Numbered from the stretch's first letter, positions 1-8,823 are shown. The stretch is DNA of 61,735 bases from Variovorax brevis (GCF_030317105.1 NZ_JASZYG010000027.1:1-61735); one strand, 5' to 3'. Notes: generated by a model from the sequence alone, not told the origin. Numbers and translations: made by a program.

Positions 1-427
1 ATGAATTCGCTGACCTGTGCTCATCGTCAATTAACACCTCGATTCGTCTTTGAAGTGTTGCATCGACGGGTTGAGCCCGCCCCTCCTTGATTTCGCTGCG
101 GGGAGCACACCATCGACGTGATCCAGACGCGCAGTGGTTGAACAGCCGGAACAACGGACCGTTCCACGTGCCGAGGGCGTTGGGTGTCCCGCGCAGCGAA
201 ATCAAGGAGGAGGCCGAAGGCCGGGGGACATTCGCGGAGGGGGATACGCAACGTCCTCGTCACGCCCCCCTGGCTCCTCCTCACCATTTCCCATTTGAGT
301 CTCACGCGTCGGGTCCACATCTCGCGGAACATTGCGACGTCCGAGGGCACCCTGAAGGCCAGGGACGGCAAGCTCCTTGCCACCGCGACAGCGACCTGCT
401 TCCTGAAGCGACCCTAGCCAGAAGATG
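1..427. other. No clear gene; repeat-bearing left edge
   Basis: I find no recognisable protein here. Open frames on both strands are rich in Arg, Pro and His and match no family I know, as expected of high-GC shadow frames. The one solid structure is the inverted repeat listed separately (arms 82-100 and 192-210). The sequence could be the edge of a non-coding or mobile element cut by the window start. Confidence 0.5.
82..210. repeat. 19-nt perfect inverted repeat with 91-nt interior
   Basis: CCTCCTTGATTTCGCTGCG at 82-100 is matched exactly in reverse complement at 192-210. The similarity continues imperfectly on the inner side (GGGAGCACACC against GGTGTCCCG). The interior carries a smaller dyad, GGAAC...GTTCC, around 150-167. 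The arms are too long to be chance in so short a stretch. The element could be a folded RNA, a small palindromic mobile element or the remnant of one; the sequence does not decide between these. Confidence 0.6.
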
Positions 428-1165
428 TCAGCGGGCCGCGAGAGGTTTCACCAGATCCATTTGCCGGCGCCCCTCTTCGGAGAGCTGCTGTTCCATGGGG
501 CATGCAAAGGCCTCATCGAGCAGCCGTCGGGTGCCGATGACCGCCTGCGCGGGCGCGGCCGCAAGCTGCCGTGCAATCGAAAGCGCCTGCGCCTGCAGAT
601 CGGCATCGTCGACGCACTTCCAGACCATGCCCCATTGTTCGGCCTGCCCGGCGTGGATCCTGTCGCCGAACAGGGACATGCCCATCGCACGCGGCCGTCC
701 GACCAGGCGCGGGAGCAGCCAGCTGGCGCCCAGGTCCGGCACGATGCCGAGCTGGGGTACCTGCGGCAGCGAGAAGTAGGCCGAGCGGCCGGCCAGTGCA
801 ACGTCCGCAGCCAGCGCGATGCCCAACGCGCCGCCGATGCAGGGTCCGTTGATGGCAGAGACCACGGGAACGGGCGCTTCCAGAATGGCCCGAACGACGC
901 TGCCACCGGCTTCCAGCATCTCTTTCAACGCAATGCGTTGCGCTTCGACGCCTTGTGCGCTGCGTTGCGCGAACCAGCGCAGGTCGGCGCCCGCCGAGAA
1001 GGCGCGACCTGTGCCGGTAAGCACGAGCGCTGTGGCGTGGCCGTCCAGGGCATCAGACATGGCCGTGCCAAGGGCGTGCAGGAGTTCGGGGTCGAGTGCG
1101 TTCAGCGACGCAGGGCGGTCGAGTGCGAGCACGGCGACACGCTCATGCCATGTGGTTTGGATCAT
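428..1165 (-). CDS. Enoyl-CoA hydratase/isomerase family protein (PaaG-type)
   Basis: Crotonase-fold protein of 245 aa, starting at the ATG whose protein begins MIQTTWHERV; longer in-frame extensions have no family similarity. The CoA-binding SAGADL segment is at residues 57-62 and the oxyanion-hole region GGALG at 111-115. Both glutamates of classical hydratases (GGGxE and QPE positions) are absent: here they are Gly and Gln. Instead there is the IVPDLG segment with Asp144, as in PaaG-type cis/trans-enoyl-CoA isomerases. I therefore expect isomerisation rather than hydration; this is inference. It is divergent from the acyl-CoA dehydrogenase operon at 1351 and shares its promoter region. No strong Shine-Dalgarno sequence precedes the start. 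Confidence 0.85.
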   Translation of the reverse strand: MIQTTWHERVAVLALDRPASLNALDPELLHALGTAMSDALDGHATALVLTGTGRAFSAGADLRWFAQRSAQGVEAQRIALKEMLEAGGSVVRAILEAPVPVVSAINGPCIGGALGIALAADVALAGRSAYFSLPQVPQLGIVPDLGASWLLPRLVGRPRAMGMSLFGDRIHAGQAEQWGMVWKCVDDADLQAQALSIARQLAAAPAQAVIGTRRLLDEAFACPMEQQLSEEGRRQMDLVKPLAAR

Positions 1166-1258
1166 GGCGGTCACTCTAGAAGTGCACGGCGCGTCCAGAC
1201 CCCCCTGTTTCTGGGAGGTCGGCGTGATCCAGCCCCCTATCCGTGACCGCGTGACCGC
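1166..1258. promoter_or_regulatory. Divergent promoter region with GTGACCGC repeats
   Basis: The 185-nt gap between the divergent crotonase and acyl-CoA dehydrogenase genes contains GTGACCGC twice in tandem (1243-1250 and 1251-1258). The same octamer lies in inverse orientation as GCGGTCAC at 1167-1174. Repeats in this arrangement suit an operator for a dimeric repressor. The TetR gene at the end of the operon (5988-6704) is the obvious candidate ligand, but that link is inference. Confidence 0.4.
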
Positions 1259-1350
1259 CGAGCCCCCACCCACCCCAAAAAGAAGGGGGCGAACACAGGC
1301 CCCTCGCTCCTAAGCTGGACGGCATTCAACGAACCAGAGCCCGGACAAGC

Positions 1351-2496
1351 ATGAACGACAACTCCGCAGCCTTCCTGAGCGAACAGGAAATCATGATCCG
1401 CGACTCGGCGCGCAAGGTGGCGGCCGAAGTCGTCGCGCCCACCGCGGCCGAACGCGACCGCACCTGCGCGTGGCCCCATCGTGAACTCGCCACTGTCGGC
1501 GAACTCGGCTTCATGGGCATGCTCACGCCCGAGGCCTACGGTGGGTCGGGCGCCAGCTTTGTCGAGTACTGCCTGGTGATCGAGGAGTTCGCCGCTGTGG
1601 ACGCGGGCTTTGCCACGCTGATGCACGTGCACAACTCGGTCGGCTTCATGATCAGCCGGGCCGGCACCGAGGCGCAGAAGCAGGAGTTTCTGCCCAAGCT
1701 GGCGTCCGGCGAGCACATCGGCGCCTTCCTGCTCAGCGAGCCACATGCGGGTTCGGACACCGCCGCCTTCCGCACCACGGCGCGCCGTGACGGCGATCAC
1801 TACGTCGTCAATGGCAGCAAGCAGTTCATCTCCAACGGCAGCGAAGCCGGCGTGGGCCTGGTGCTGACCGTGACGGACAAGGCCGCGGGCAAGAACGGCA
1901 GCAGCCTGCTCATCGTGAATGCCAAGGACCCCGGCTACAAGGTCTCGCGCGTGGAAGACAAGCTTGGCCAGCGCTCGGCGCATGTCGCGCAGATCCAGCT
2001 GGACGACTGCCGCGTGCCGGTGGAAAACATCCTGGGCGAAGAGGGCTCGGGCTACAAGCGCATCATGGCCTCGCTCTCCGAAGGCCGTGTGGCCATCGCG
2101 GCCGTGGCCATCGGCGCAGCGCGTGCCGCCCTGGATGCGGCGGTGAAATATGCGAAGGAGCGCGAGGCCTACGGCGCACCCATCTTCAAGCTGCAGGGCG
2201 TGGGCTTCGACCTGGCCGACATGGCAACGCAGGTGGACGTGGCGCAGCAGTACATGCTCTATGCAGCGCGCCTGTGCGAGGCCGGCTTGCCTTGCGCCAA
2301 GGAGGCATCGATGGCCAAGCTCTTTGCGAGCGAAATGGCCGAGAAGGTGTGCTCCGACTCGCTGCAGATCCATGGCGGATATGGCTACCTGACCGACTTC
2401 CCCGTGGAGCGCTACTACCGCGACGTGCGTGTGACGAAGATCTATGAAGGCACGAGTCACATCCAGAAGCTCATCATTGCGCGCAGCCTCGGGTGA
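1351..2496 (+). CDS. Acyl-CoA dehydrogenase
   Basis: FAD-dependent acyl-CoA dehydrogenase of 381 aa, the usual family length, which would oxidise an acyl-CoA to the 2-enoyl-CoA and pass electrons to ETF. The middle-domain FAD/substrate signature SEPHAGSDTA is present. The C-terminal IYEGTSHIQ carries Glu366 at the position of the catalytic base in short/medium-chain enzymes, so the active site looks complete. It is the first gene of a tightly packed + strand operon; its stop codon overlaps the GTG start of the next crotonase gene. The chain-length range cannot be told from the sequence. Confidence 0.93.
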   Translation: MNDNSAAFLSEQEIMIRDSARKVAAEVVAPTAAERDRTCAWPHRELATVGELGFMGMLTPEAYGGSGASFVEYCLVIEEFAAVDAGFATLMHVHNSVGFMISRAGTEAQKQEFLPKLASGEHIGAFLLSEPHAGSDTAAFRTTARRDGDHYVVNGSKQFISNGSEAGVGLVLTVTDKAAGKNGSSLLIVNAKDPGYKVSRVEDKLGQRSAHVAQIQLDDCRVPVENILGEEGSGYKRIMASLSEGRVAIAAVAIGAARAALDAAVKYAKEREAYGAPIFKLQGVGFDLADMATQVDVAQQYMLYAARLCEAGLPCAKEASMAKLFASEMAEKVCSDSLQIHGGYGYLTDFPVERYYRDVRVTKIYEGTSHIQKLIIARSLG

Positions 2497-3269
2497 CGCA
2501 GATGGAGTACCAGTACCTCCAGCTCGACGTGCGCGACAAGGTCGCCACCGTCACCATCCATCGGCCGGACAAAGGCAATGCGCTTGCGCCCGATGTGCTC
2601 GATGAAGTCAGCTCGATGTTCACCACGCTCGGCGAGCGCGATGACGTCAACGTGATCGTCCTGACCGGTGGCGAGAAGTACTTCTCCGCCGGCTTCGACC
2701 TCAACGAAATCCGCAAGCTCGAAAAGGTCTCGAACGAGGCTTACGTGGCGCTGTTCCACCGCGCCTACCGCGCGGTGCTGTTCTGCCCGCAGCCGGTGAT
2801 CTGCGCTGTCGGCGGCGCCGCCATCGCCGGTGGCTTCGACCTCACGATGATGTGCGACATCCGCTACGCGTCCACCCGCGCCAAGTTCGGCCAGCGCGAA
2901 GTCGTGCTGTCGCTCACGCCGATCATGGATCCGCTGTGGCGCATCATCGGACTGGGCCGCGCGAAGGAAGTGGCGCTCACCGGGCGCATCTACGGTGCGG
3001 AAGAGGCCCTGCGCATGGGCTATGTGAGCCAGGTGTTTCCGGAAGGCGAGCTGCTTGCTTCGGTGGAAACCATTGCGCGCGAGATGGCCTCGTATGACCG
3101 CACGACGCTGGCAGAGACCAAGCGGCTGTCGAACCAGGTGCTGAACCAGGACCTCGATGGCGCGATGCGCGTGCAGGAGTGGCTGTTTCGCAGCTACATC
3201 GGTTCCGACGACAACCATCGCCGCATCGATGCGCTGCAAGAAAAGCTTGCCGCAGCGCGGGCGAAATGA
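2493..3269 (+). CDS. Enoyl-CoA hydratase/isomerase family protein
   Basis: Crotonase-fold protein of 258 aa. It starts at a GTG overlapping the upstream stop; an ATG at 2502 is an alternative start. SAGFDL is the CoA-binding segment. Of the two acid residues of hydratases, the first is replaced by Asp116 (AGGFD) and the second kept as Glu136 (FGQREV). Catalysis as a hydratase is therefore uncertain, and isomerase or thioesterase-like chemistry is possible. Overlap with the acyl-CoA dehydrogenase suggests translational coupling and consecutive steps. Confidence 0.88.
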   Translation: MTQMEYQYLQLDVRDKVATVTIHRPDKGNALAPDVLDEVSSMFTTLGERDDVNVIVLTGGEKYFSAGFDLNEIRKLEKVSNEAYVALFHRAYRAVLFCPQPVICAVGGAAIAGGFDLTMMCDIRYASTRAKFGQREVVLSLTPIMDPLWRIIGLGRAKEVALTGRIYGAEEALRMGYVSQVFPEGELLASVETIAREMASYDRTTLAETKRLSNQVLNQDLDGAMRVQEWLFRSYIGSDDNHRRIDALQEKLAAARAK

Positions 3270-3282
3270 AGGAGCGCGCCCG

Positions 3283-4002
3283 ATGAATGTCCTGATCGTC
3301 CACGCGCACAACGAGCCCGGCTCCTTCTGCACATCGATGATGAAAGCCGCGACGCATGAACTGCGTGCCCAAGGCCACGAGGTCGAGGTCTCCGATCTCT
3401 ATGCGATGCAGTGGAAGGCCGTCGCCGACGCCGACGACTTCGGAAGCCGCGCCAACCCGGAGCATCTGGTCTACGCGCTCGAGCAGCGTCACGGCTACGA
3501 GACGAAAACGCTGGCGCCCGACATCCTGGCCGAGCTCGACAAGCTGCAGCGCGCAGACCTGGTCATCTTCAACTTCCCGATCTACTGGTTCTCGATGCCC
3601 GCCATCCTGAAAGGCTGGATCGATCGCGTCCTGATCTCGGGGCTGTGCTACGGCGGCATGCGCTTCTACGACCGTGGCGGCCTCAAGGGCAAGAAGGCGA
3701 TGATCGCCGTGACGATCGGCGGCCAGCCGCACATGCTGTGCGAGGGTGGCATCCATGGCGAACTCGAGGAGATGCTGCGCCCGATCCTGCGCGGCACGCT
3801 CGGCTACACGGGCATGACGGTGCTCCCGCCGTTCGTGGCCTGGCACGTTCCTTATATCCAACCTGAGCAGCGCGATGAGTTGATGCAGCAATACCGCGAA
3901 CGCCTGCACGAGATCGACGCGCTGCGGCCCTTGGCCTTCCCTTCCATGGCCGACTTCGATTCGGCGCTGCGCCCCCTGACCGAAATCCAGGAACAGACAT
4001 GA
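3283..4002 (+). CDS. NAD(P)H dehydrogenase (quinone), flavodoxin-like fold
   Basis: Protein of 239 aa opening with MNVLIVHAHNEPGSFC, the phosphate-loop pattern of the NQO1/MdaB/KefF flavodoxin-like family. It also has FNFPIYWFSMPAILKGWIDR, the FMN and substrate-site hallmark. It should be a soluble FMN or FAD enzyme reducing quinones by two electrons with NAD(P)H. AAGGAG lies 9 nt before the chosen ATG. The gene sits in the acyl-CoA dehydrogenase operon and its end overlaps the start of the alkylsulfatase by 4 nt. The physiological substrate is unknown. Confidence 0.87.
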   Translation: MNVLIVHAHNEPGSFCTSMMKAATHELRAQGHEVEVSDLYAMQWKAVADADDFGSRANPEHLVYALEQRHGYETKTLAPDILAELDKLQRADLVIFNFPIYWFSMPAILKGWIDRVLISGLCYGGMRFYDRGGLKGKKAMIAVTIGGQPHMLCEGGIHGELEEMLRPILRGTLGYTGMTVLPPFVAWHVPYIQPEQRDELMQQYRERLHEIDALRPLAFPSMADFDSALRPLTEIQEQT

Positions 4003-5981
4003 AGCATTTCAAGGCAACGGCGATGGCGCTGTCTCTCGCGCTGGCCTTCGGTTCAATTCAGGCCGCGCCGACGGATGCGGCCCCGGCCGGCCCCGCCAAG
4101 GCCGCCAGCGAAGCCACGGCCTCACGCAACGCCGCGGTGCTCAAGCAACTGCCCTTTGAGGACCGTGCCGATTTCGAAGCAGCCGGTCGCGGCCTGATCG
4201 CGCCCTTCGACGGCCAGATCAGGAACGACGCAGGGCAGGTCGTGTGGGACTCGCATGCCTACGACTTCCTTCAGCCCGACCAGGCCCCCGCCACCGTGAA
4301 CCCGAGCCTCTGGCGCCATGCCCAGCTCAATGCGCGCGCAGGCCTCTTCAAGGTCACCGACCGCGTCTACCAGCTGCGCGGCATGGACCTGGCCAACATG
4401 ACGGTGATCGAAGGCGACCGCGGCCTCATCATCATCGACCCGCTGATGAGCGCCGAGACGGCTCGCGCCGCACTCGCGCTGTATCGCCAGCATCGCCCCG
4501 CCAGGCCGGTGGTGGCGGTGATCTACTCCCACAGCCATATCGATCACTTCGGCGGCGTGCGCGGCGTGGTCGACGAGGCGGATGTGAAATCCGGCAAGGT
4601 CAAGATCTACGCGCCGTCCGGCTTCCTGGAAGAGGCGATCAGCGAGAACTTGCTGGCCGGCACGGCGATGTTCCGCCGCGGCATGTACCAGGGCGGCTCC
4701 GTGCTGCCGCGCGGCGAGCGCGCGCAGATCGACGCGGGCCTGGGCAAGGGCACGCCGCGCAGCGGCAGCATCACGCTGATTGCGCCGACGAAGCTCATCA
4801 CCAAGGAATTCGAATCGCACGTCATCGATGGCGTGCCCATCGAATTCCAGCTCACGCCCAACACCGAGGCGCCCTCCGAAATGCACATGTACCTGCCCAG
4901 GCAACATGCGCTATGCATGGCCGAGAACGCCACGCGCGTGATGCACAACCTGCTCACGCCGCGCGGCGCGCAGGTGCGCGATGCCAAGGGCTGGTCCAGG
5001 TACCTCGACGACAGCCTCGTGCGCTATGGCGAAAAGGCCGAGGTGATGTTCACCCAGCACAGCTGGCCTACTTGGGGCGGCGAGAACATCCGCATGCTGC
5101 TGGCCGACCAGCGCGACATGTACGCCTTCATGAACGACCGCACGCTGCACCTGGCCAACCAGGGGCTCACGCCCAACGAGATCTCCGCGGCGATCCAGAA
5201 GCTGCCGGGCGATCTCGACAGGAAGTGGTACACGCGCGGCTACTACGGCGTGCTGAGCTTCAACGTGCGCGCGGTCTACCAGCGTTACCTCGGCTTCTAT
5301 GACGCCAATCCGGCCAACCTCGATCCGCTGCCGCCGGTGGATGCAGGCAAGCGCTATGTGGCATCGATGGGCGGGGCAGCGGCCGTGCTGGCGCAGATGC
5401 GCGACGCGATGGGCCGGGGCGACTACCGCTGGGCCGTGCAGATCGGCAACCACCTGGTCTTCGCCGAGCCGGACAACAAGGAGGCACGCGAGGCGCAGGC
5501 CGACGCGTTGGAGCAACTCGGCTACCAGAGCGAATCGGCCGTCTGGCGCAACATCTACCTGTCGGGCGCGGCCGACCTGCGCAACGGCGCGCCCGAGCTG
5601 GCGAGCCGTCCCACGGAAGACCTCGTCAAGGGCGCGACGCCGGCGATGTTCTTCGACTACCTGGCCGTGCGGCTCGATTCCGAGAAGGCGCAGGGCAACG
5701 ACATGACGCTCAACTGGCGCTTCGAGGACGTCAAGCAGTCCTTTGCCTTGACCTTGCGCAACGGCGTGCTCACGCACCGCGACGGCACGCAGCATGTGAA
5801 GGCCGACGTGGCGGTGCGCATGAGCAAGTCCGTGCTGGACCGGATCAGCCTGCGGCAGCTGGACTTCGCGACGGCGCTCAAGCAAGGCGACGTCCGCGTC
5901 GAGGGCAATGCCGGCAAGCTCACCGAACTGCTCGGCATGATGGACACTTTCAAGCCCACGTTCAACATCGTGACCCCCTGA
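3999..5981 (+). CDS. SdsA-type alkyl sulfatase (metallo-beta-lactamase fold), secreted
   Basis: Protein of 660 aa with an N-terminal signal peptide (residues 1 to about 22, ending SIQAA). The zinc motif HSHIDH is at residues 178-183, inside a metallo-beta-lactamase domain. A helical dimerisation region follows, including AENATRVMHNL, and then a C-terminal SCP2-like domain. This is the architecture of SdsA1/Pisa1-type alkyl sulfatases, which hydrolyse primary or secondary alkyl sulfates to alcohol and sulfate in the periplasm. The length matches the family. It overlaps the preceding quinone reductase and is 6 nt from the downstream TetR gene. Placement with beta-oxidation genes suggests that the alcohol carbon is used as well as the sulfate. 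Confidence 0.92.
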   Translation: MKHFKATAMALSLALAFGSIQAAPTDAAPAGPAKAASEATASRNAAVLKQLPFEDRADFEAAGRGLIAPFDGQIRNDAGQVVWDSHAYDFLQPDQAPATVNPSLWRHAQLNARAGLFKVTDRVYQLRGMDLANMTVIEGDRGLIIIDPLMSAETARAALALYRQHRPARPVVAVIYSHSHIDHFGGVRGVVDEADVKSGKVKIYAPSGFLEEAISENLLAGTAMFRRGMYQGGSVLPRGERAQIDAGLGKGTPRSGSITLIAPTKLITKEFESHVIDGVPIEFQLTPNTEAPSEMHMYLPRQHALCMAENATRVMHNLLTPRGAQVRDAKGWSRYLDDSLVRYGEKAEVMFTQHSWPTWGGENIRMLLADQRDMYAFMNDRTLHLANQGLTPNEISAAIQKLPGDLDRKWYTRGYYGVLSFNVRAVYQRYLGFYDANPANLDPLPPVDAGKRYVASMGGAAAVLAQMRDAMGRGDYRWAVQIGNHLVFAEPDNKEAREAQADALEQLGYQSESAVWRNIYLSGAADLRNGAPELASRPTEDLVKGATPAMFFDYLAVRLDSEKAQGNDMTLNWRFEDVKQSFALTLRNGVLTHRDGTQHVKADVAVRMSKSVLDRISLRQLDFATALKQGDVRVEGNAGKLTELLGMMDTFKPTFNIVTP

Positions 5982-5987
5982 ACTGAC

Positions 5988-6704
5988 ATGACCCGCGCGA
6001 AGCCCTCCGGCAGCGACATCGTGCGCATCGAGGTTCCGGCCCAGCCGCGCAAGCGGCCACGCCAGACGCGTTCGGTCGCCTTGGTGGAGGCACTCAAGCA
6101 AAGCGGGCGCGAGATCCTCGACGGCGAGGGCCGCGATGCGTTGACCGTGCAGAACCTGTCCGAGCGCTCGGGCGTCGCGGTCAGCTCGATCTACGAGTAC
6201 TTCCCCACGATGGAGTCGCTGATCGCCGCGATCTTCAACGACTACCGCCGCGACGCGCGGCGCGAGGTGGTCGAACACATCGCGGCGTTGCCGCCTTCAG
6301 CGGGACTCTTCGAGGGCATCGTCTCGCTGCTGCGCTTTGGCTTGGCGGCGCTGGAGCGTTGGGCGCAAGTCGATCCGGAGTTCAACCTCAAGGCGACTTA
6401 CTACGAGGAACTGGTGCGGCTGGAACTCGTCAAGTCGGAGCACTTCTGGTCCGCTGTTGCCATGCCGGCGTTGATGGAAAAGTTTGCTGATGAAGTGCTG
6501 GTACGCGACCGCGAGAAGGCTGCCTTTCTCGCCCACCATGTGCTGCTGGCCATTCCGCGCGCCATCGTGCTCGGCCGGCCGCAGTACCTCGGCGAGCCCG
6601 ACACGCCCGTGCTCATCGCACGGATGCTTCATGCGCTCCTGACCACACCTGGCGAATCCCGGGATTCCTTGCGAGGCGCAGCGCCGGACACGACAGCGGC
6701 CTGA
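5988..6704 (+). CDS. TetR/AcrR family transcriptional regulator
   Basis: Protein of 238 aa with an N-terminal TetR DNA-binding domain: a basic lead-in PRKRPRQTRS, then a helix-turn-helix with LSERSGVAVSSIYEYFPT and LIAAIFNDYR. The remaining 170 residues would form the ligand-binding and dimerisation domain. As last gene of the 1351-6704 operon it probably acts as a local repressor. The GTGACCGC repeats upstream of 1351 are a plausible target. The ligand is not predictable; a fatty acyl-CoA or alkyl compound would fit the neighbours. Confidence 0.9.
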   Translation: MTRAKPSGSDIVRIEVPAQPRKRPRQTRSVALVEALKQSGREILDGEGRDALTVQNLSERSGVAVSSIYEYFPTMESLIAAIFNDYRRDARREVVEHIAALPPSAGLFEGIVSLLRFGLAALERWAQVDPEFNLKATYYEELVRLELVKSEHFWSAVAMPALMEKFADEVLVRDREKAAFLAHHVLLAIPRAIVLGRPQYLGEPDTPVLIARMLHALLTTPGESRDSLRGAAPDTTAA

Positions 6705-6794
6705 GGGCAGGTGTAGGACAAGCCGGCAAACACGCTCGCGGCGTGGGGGCGAACTGCATCGGCGTTCCAGCAACGAAGCAACAGTTGCCTCTTC

Positions 6795-7409
6795 CTATGC
6801 AGCCCACGCAAACGGAGCAAAGTGGGCGTTGCGCGTGCCCGTCGAATCGTCCCACTGCATGCCAAACACGTTGAACCGGCTGCGCGTGGCCTTCGCCAGG
6901 GACAGCCGGCTGTTCACCGGGTGAAGCGTGTTGTCCACGCCAAGGGCCTCGCCTGGAGCGCTGGCGCTGGGGATGCCCTCGCAGGCCTGATCGACCAGCT
7001 CGGCTGCGCGTACCGCGCGATTCAGACCCTGCGAATCGAACTGGATCGGCCGGCGCTCGACCCCGGCGATGCGACCCACGAGCGGTGCAAGCGCCGCCAT
7101 CGGGCCGCCAGCCGCACCCGTGGCGATGGCCGTGATGGCCGCCTCCTGCTGTTGCGAAGCGCGATCGTCAATGATGAGTCCGACCGCGATGTTGCCATCC
7201 GCCATTGCGCCGGGTGAGTGCATCACGACGATGAACGACAAGCCGTCAAGCTTCTCGCCGTCCTTGGCGCCCTTGTCGATGCGCATCGCAATGGCCACCT
7301 TGCAGTCGCCTTCAACGGGCCGCGCCGCGAGGTTTGAAATGATGCAGGGACACAGCAGCGTGCAGTTGCAGGTCTCCATGTATTCGCCACTGATCTGCCA
7401 TGAGGCCAT
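6795..7409 (-). CDS. DUF1326 domain-containing protein
   Basis: Protein of 204 aa, start set at the ATG for MASWQISGEYMETCNC, preceded by GAGGAGAATCACG. The N-terminal Cys cluster ETCNCTLLCPC is the hallmark of DUF1326, a family of unknown function. It commonly neighbours the DUF2182 membrane protein, as it does here in divergent arrangement. The cysteines suggest metal binding; this is inference. There is no signal peptide, so it is probably cytoplasmic. Confidence 0.85.
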   Translation of the reverse strand: MASWQISGEYMETCNCTLLCPCIISNLAARPVEGDCKVAIAMRIDKGAKDGEKLDGLSFIVVMHSPGAMADGNIAVGLIIDDRASQQQEAAITAIATGAAGGPMAALAPLVGRIAGVERRPIQFDSQGLNRAVRAAELVDQACEGIPSASAPGEALGVDNTLHPVNSRLSLAKATRSRFNVFGMQWDDSTGTRNAHFAPFAWAA

Positions 7410-7550
7410 CGTGATTCTCCTCGGTTGACCCGCCAGGTACGGTCCGCGCAGGTCGTGATTGCGTCGATCGGAGAGCCTCGATACGCTACGCCGATTGCCC
7501 GTCATCCGCAAGCACCGGCAGGCGCTGGAACTTGTTCTGCAAGAGCACCG

Positions 7551-8351
7551 ATGACCACCTTGTTGGACGCCATCTCGCAAAGTGCCCGCTCCGTCCTGAC
7601 GCACGGGCGCAAGGTCACGACGCAGATCCTTGTGATCAGCGTGATCGCGTGGGCGTTGCTGGCGTGGCTGGCGGTCAACATGGGCCACCCGCTGGCCCAA
7701 CTCACGATGCCGGCATCGCCTGCCTGGAGCGCCACGAACGTGCTGGCGACCGGATGCATGTGGGCGGTGATGATGGCAGCCATGATGCTGCCGTCAGCGT
7801 TGCCGATGCTTCTGGTCTTCGATGACCTGTGCAAGCGCAACGGCGAGCCTGCACGGTGGCGCAGCTTCGTGGCGGCTTACCTGCTGCTGTGGTTCGCCTT
7901 CAGCGCCGCGGCCACCGCCGTGCAGTGGCTGCTGCAAGCACAGGGATGGGTGGATCCGATGATCGTCAGCACTTCTGCGCCGTTGAACGGGGCCTTGCTG
8001 GTGATCGCTGGCGCCTACCAGTTCTCGCCACTGAAAAGGATCTGCCTGGCGCGCTGTCGCACGCCCATGGGTTTCCTGCTCGGCGAATGGCGGGGCGGAG
8101 TCCGCGGCGCCTTTGTGATGGGACTGCGGCACGGGCTGTTCTGCATCGGCTGCTGCTGGGCGCTGATGGCACTCCTGTTTGTCGGCGGGGTCATGAACCT
8201 TGCCTGGATCGCTGCGCTTTCGATCGCCGTAGCCATCGAAAAGCTCGCGCCGCGCGGAGAACGCCTGGCCGCGGCGCTCGGCCTGGCCTTGATCGCCGCG
8301 GGTGCGTGGCGCCTCCTGTCGCTCGCGTTGCAGGCCGGCAAGAGCTTGTGA
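7551..8351 (+). CDS. DUF2182 predicted metal-binding integral membrane protein
   Basis: Protein of 266 aa with about six hydrophobic segments. A Met-rich stretch MWAVMMAAMMLPSALPM lies in the second. Conserved Cys/His motifs follow: YQFSPLKRICLARCRTP and GLRHGLFCIGCCWALM. These are typical of DUF2182, annotated as a predicted metal-binding membrane protein and usually partnered with DUF1326 (here at 6795-7409, opposite strand). Met, Cys and His in or near the membrane would suit a soft metal such as copper, but no experimental role is known to me. Confidence 0.85.
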   Translation: MTTLLDAISQSARSVLTHGRKVTTQILVISVIAWALLAWLAVNMGHPLAQLTMPASPAWSATNVLATGCMWAVMMAAMMLPSALPMLLVFDDLCKRNGEPARWRSFVAAYLLLWFAFSAAATAVQWLLQAQGWVDPMIVSTSAPLNGALLVIAGAYQFSPLKRICLARCRTPMGFLLGEWRGGVRGAFVMGLRHGLFCIGCCWALMALLFVGGVMNLAWIAALSIAVAIEKLAPRGERLAAALGLALIAAGAWRLLSLALQAGKSL

Positions 8352-8401
8352 CTTGAGTCGCCACAGCGCCGGGCCATGGTGCCGATGGGAAAGTGCCGCT
8401 G

Positions 8402-8692
8402 CTATTTCAACTGAAGGATGACAGGACCCTCAGATACCTTCGGGGCGCCCACTCCGGTATTTGCGGCGTTTTTCGCTACCCATTCTTTCGCCGCGCGAAC
8501 GCTCTCTTCGACACCGGCCTTGTCCTGGCAGACGGTCACCGAAAATCCGCCGTCATCGCTGCGGGCCAGTGTGTAGCTCACAAAACCACTGACCGCTCGC
8601 ATGGTGCTTTCCACGTCGCCCCTGCGCTCTTCCAGCATGTCGAACAACTCGCTGGTCCCATTTCCAGAATAGTGTCTTACCACTGCGTACAT
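8402..8692 (-). CDS. Small ABM-like (dimeric alpha-beta barrel) protein
   Basis: Protein of 96 aa beginning MYAVVRHYSGNG, with AAGGAGACCATC in front of the ATG. The pattern of a beta strand, a helix (SELFDMLEERRGDVE), then VSGFVSYTLAR and FSVTVCQDKAGVEESVRAAKEWV fits the antibiotic-biosynthesis-monooxygenase/YCII-like ferredoxin fold of small dimeric proteins. No catalytic residue can be named. It is divergent from the cupin gene at 8824. Confidence 0.65.
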   Translation of the reverse strand: MYAVVRHYSGNGTSELFDMLEERRGDVESTMRAVSGFVSYTLARSDDGGFSVTVCQDKAGVEESVRAAKEWVAKNAANTGVGAPKVSEGPVILQLK

Positions 8693-8823
8693 GATGGTCT
8701 CCTTTCCATGTTTTGGGTCTCGAACGGCTCATGGGTGTCGTCGCCGGCAGCCGCCCCAATGCTGCGCCTGGCTGCAACTGATGTCCAGTCAACGTTCGCA
8801 AGCCACGGTCAAGGAGCATCCTC

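Noticed and set aside
27..779. Open frames on both strands at the left edge
   Set aside because: No family similarity, no ribosome site; partly antisense to the PaaG-type crotonase.
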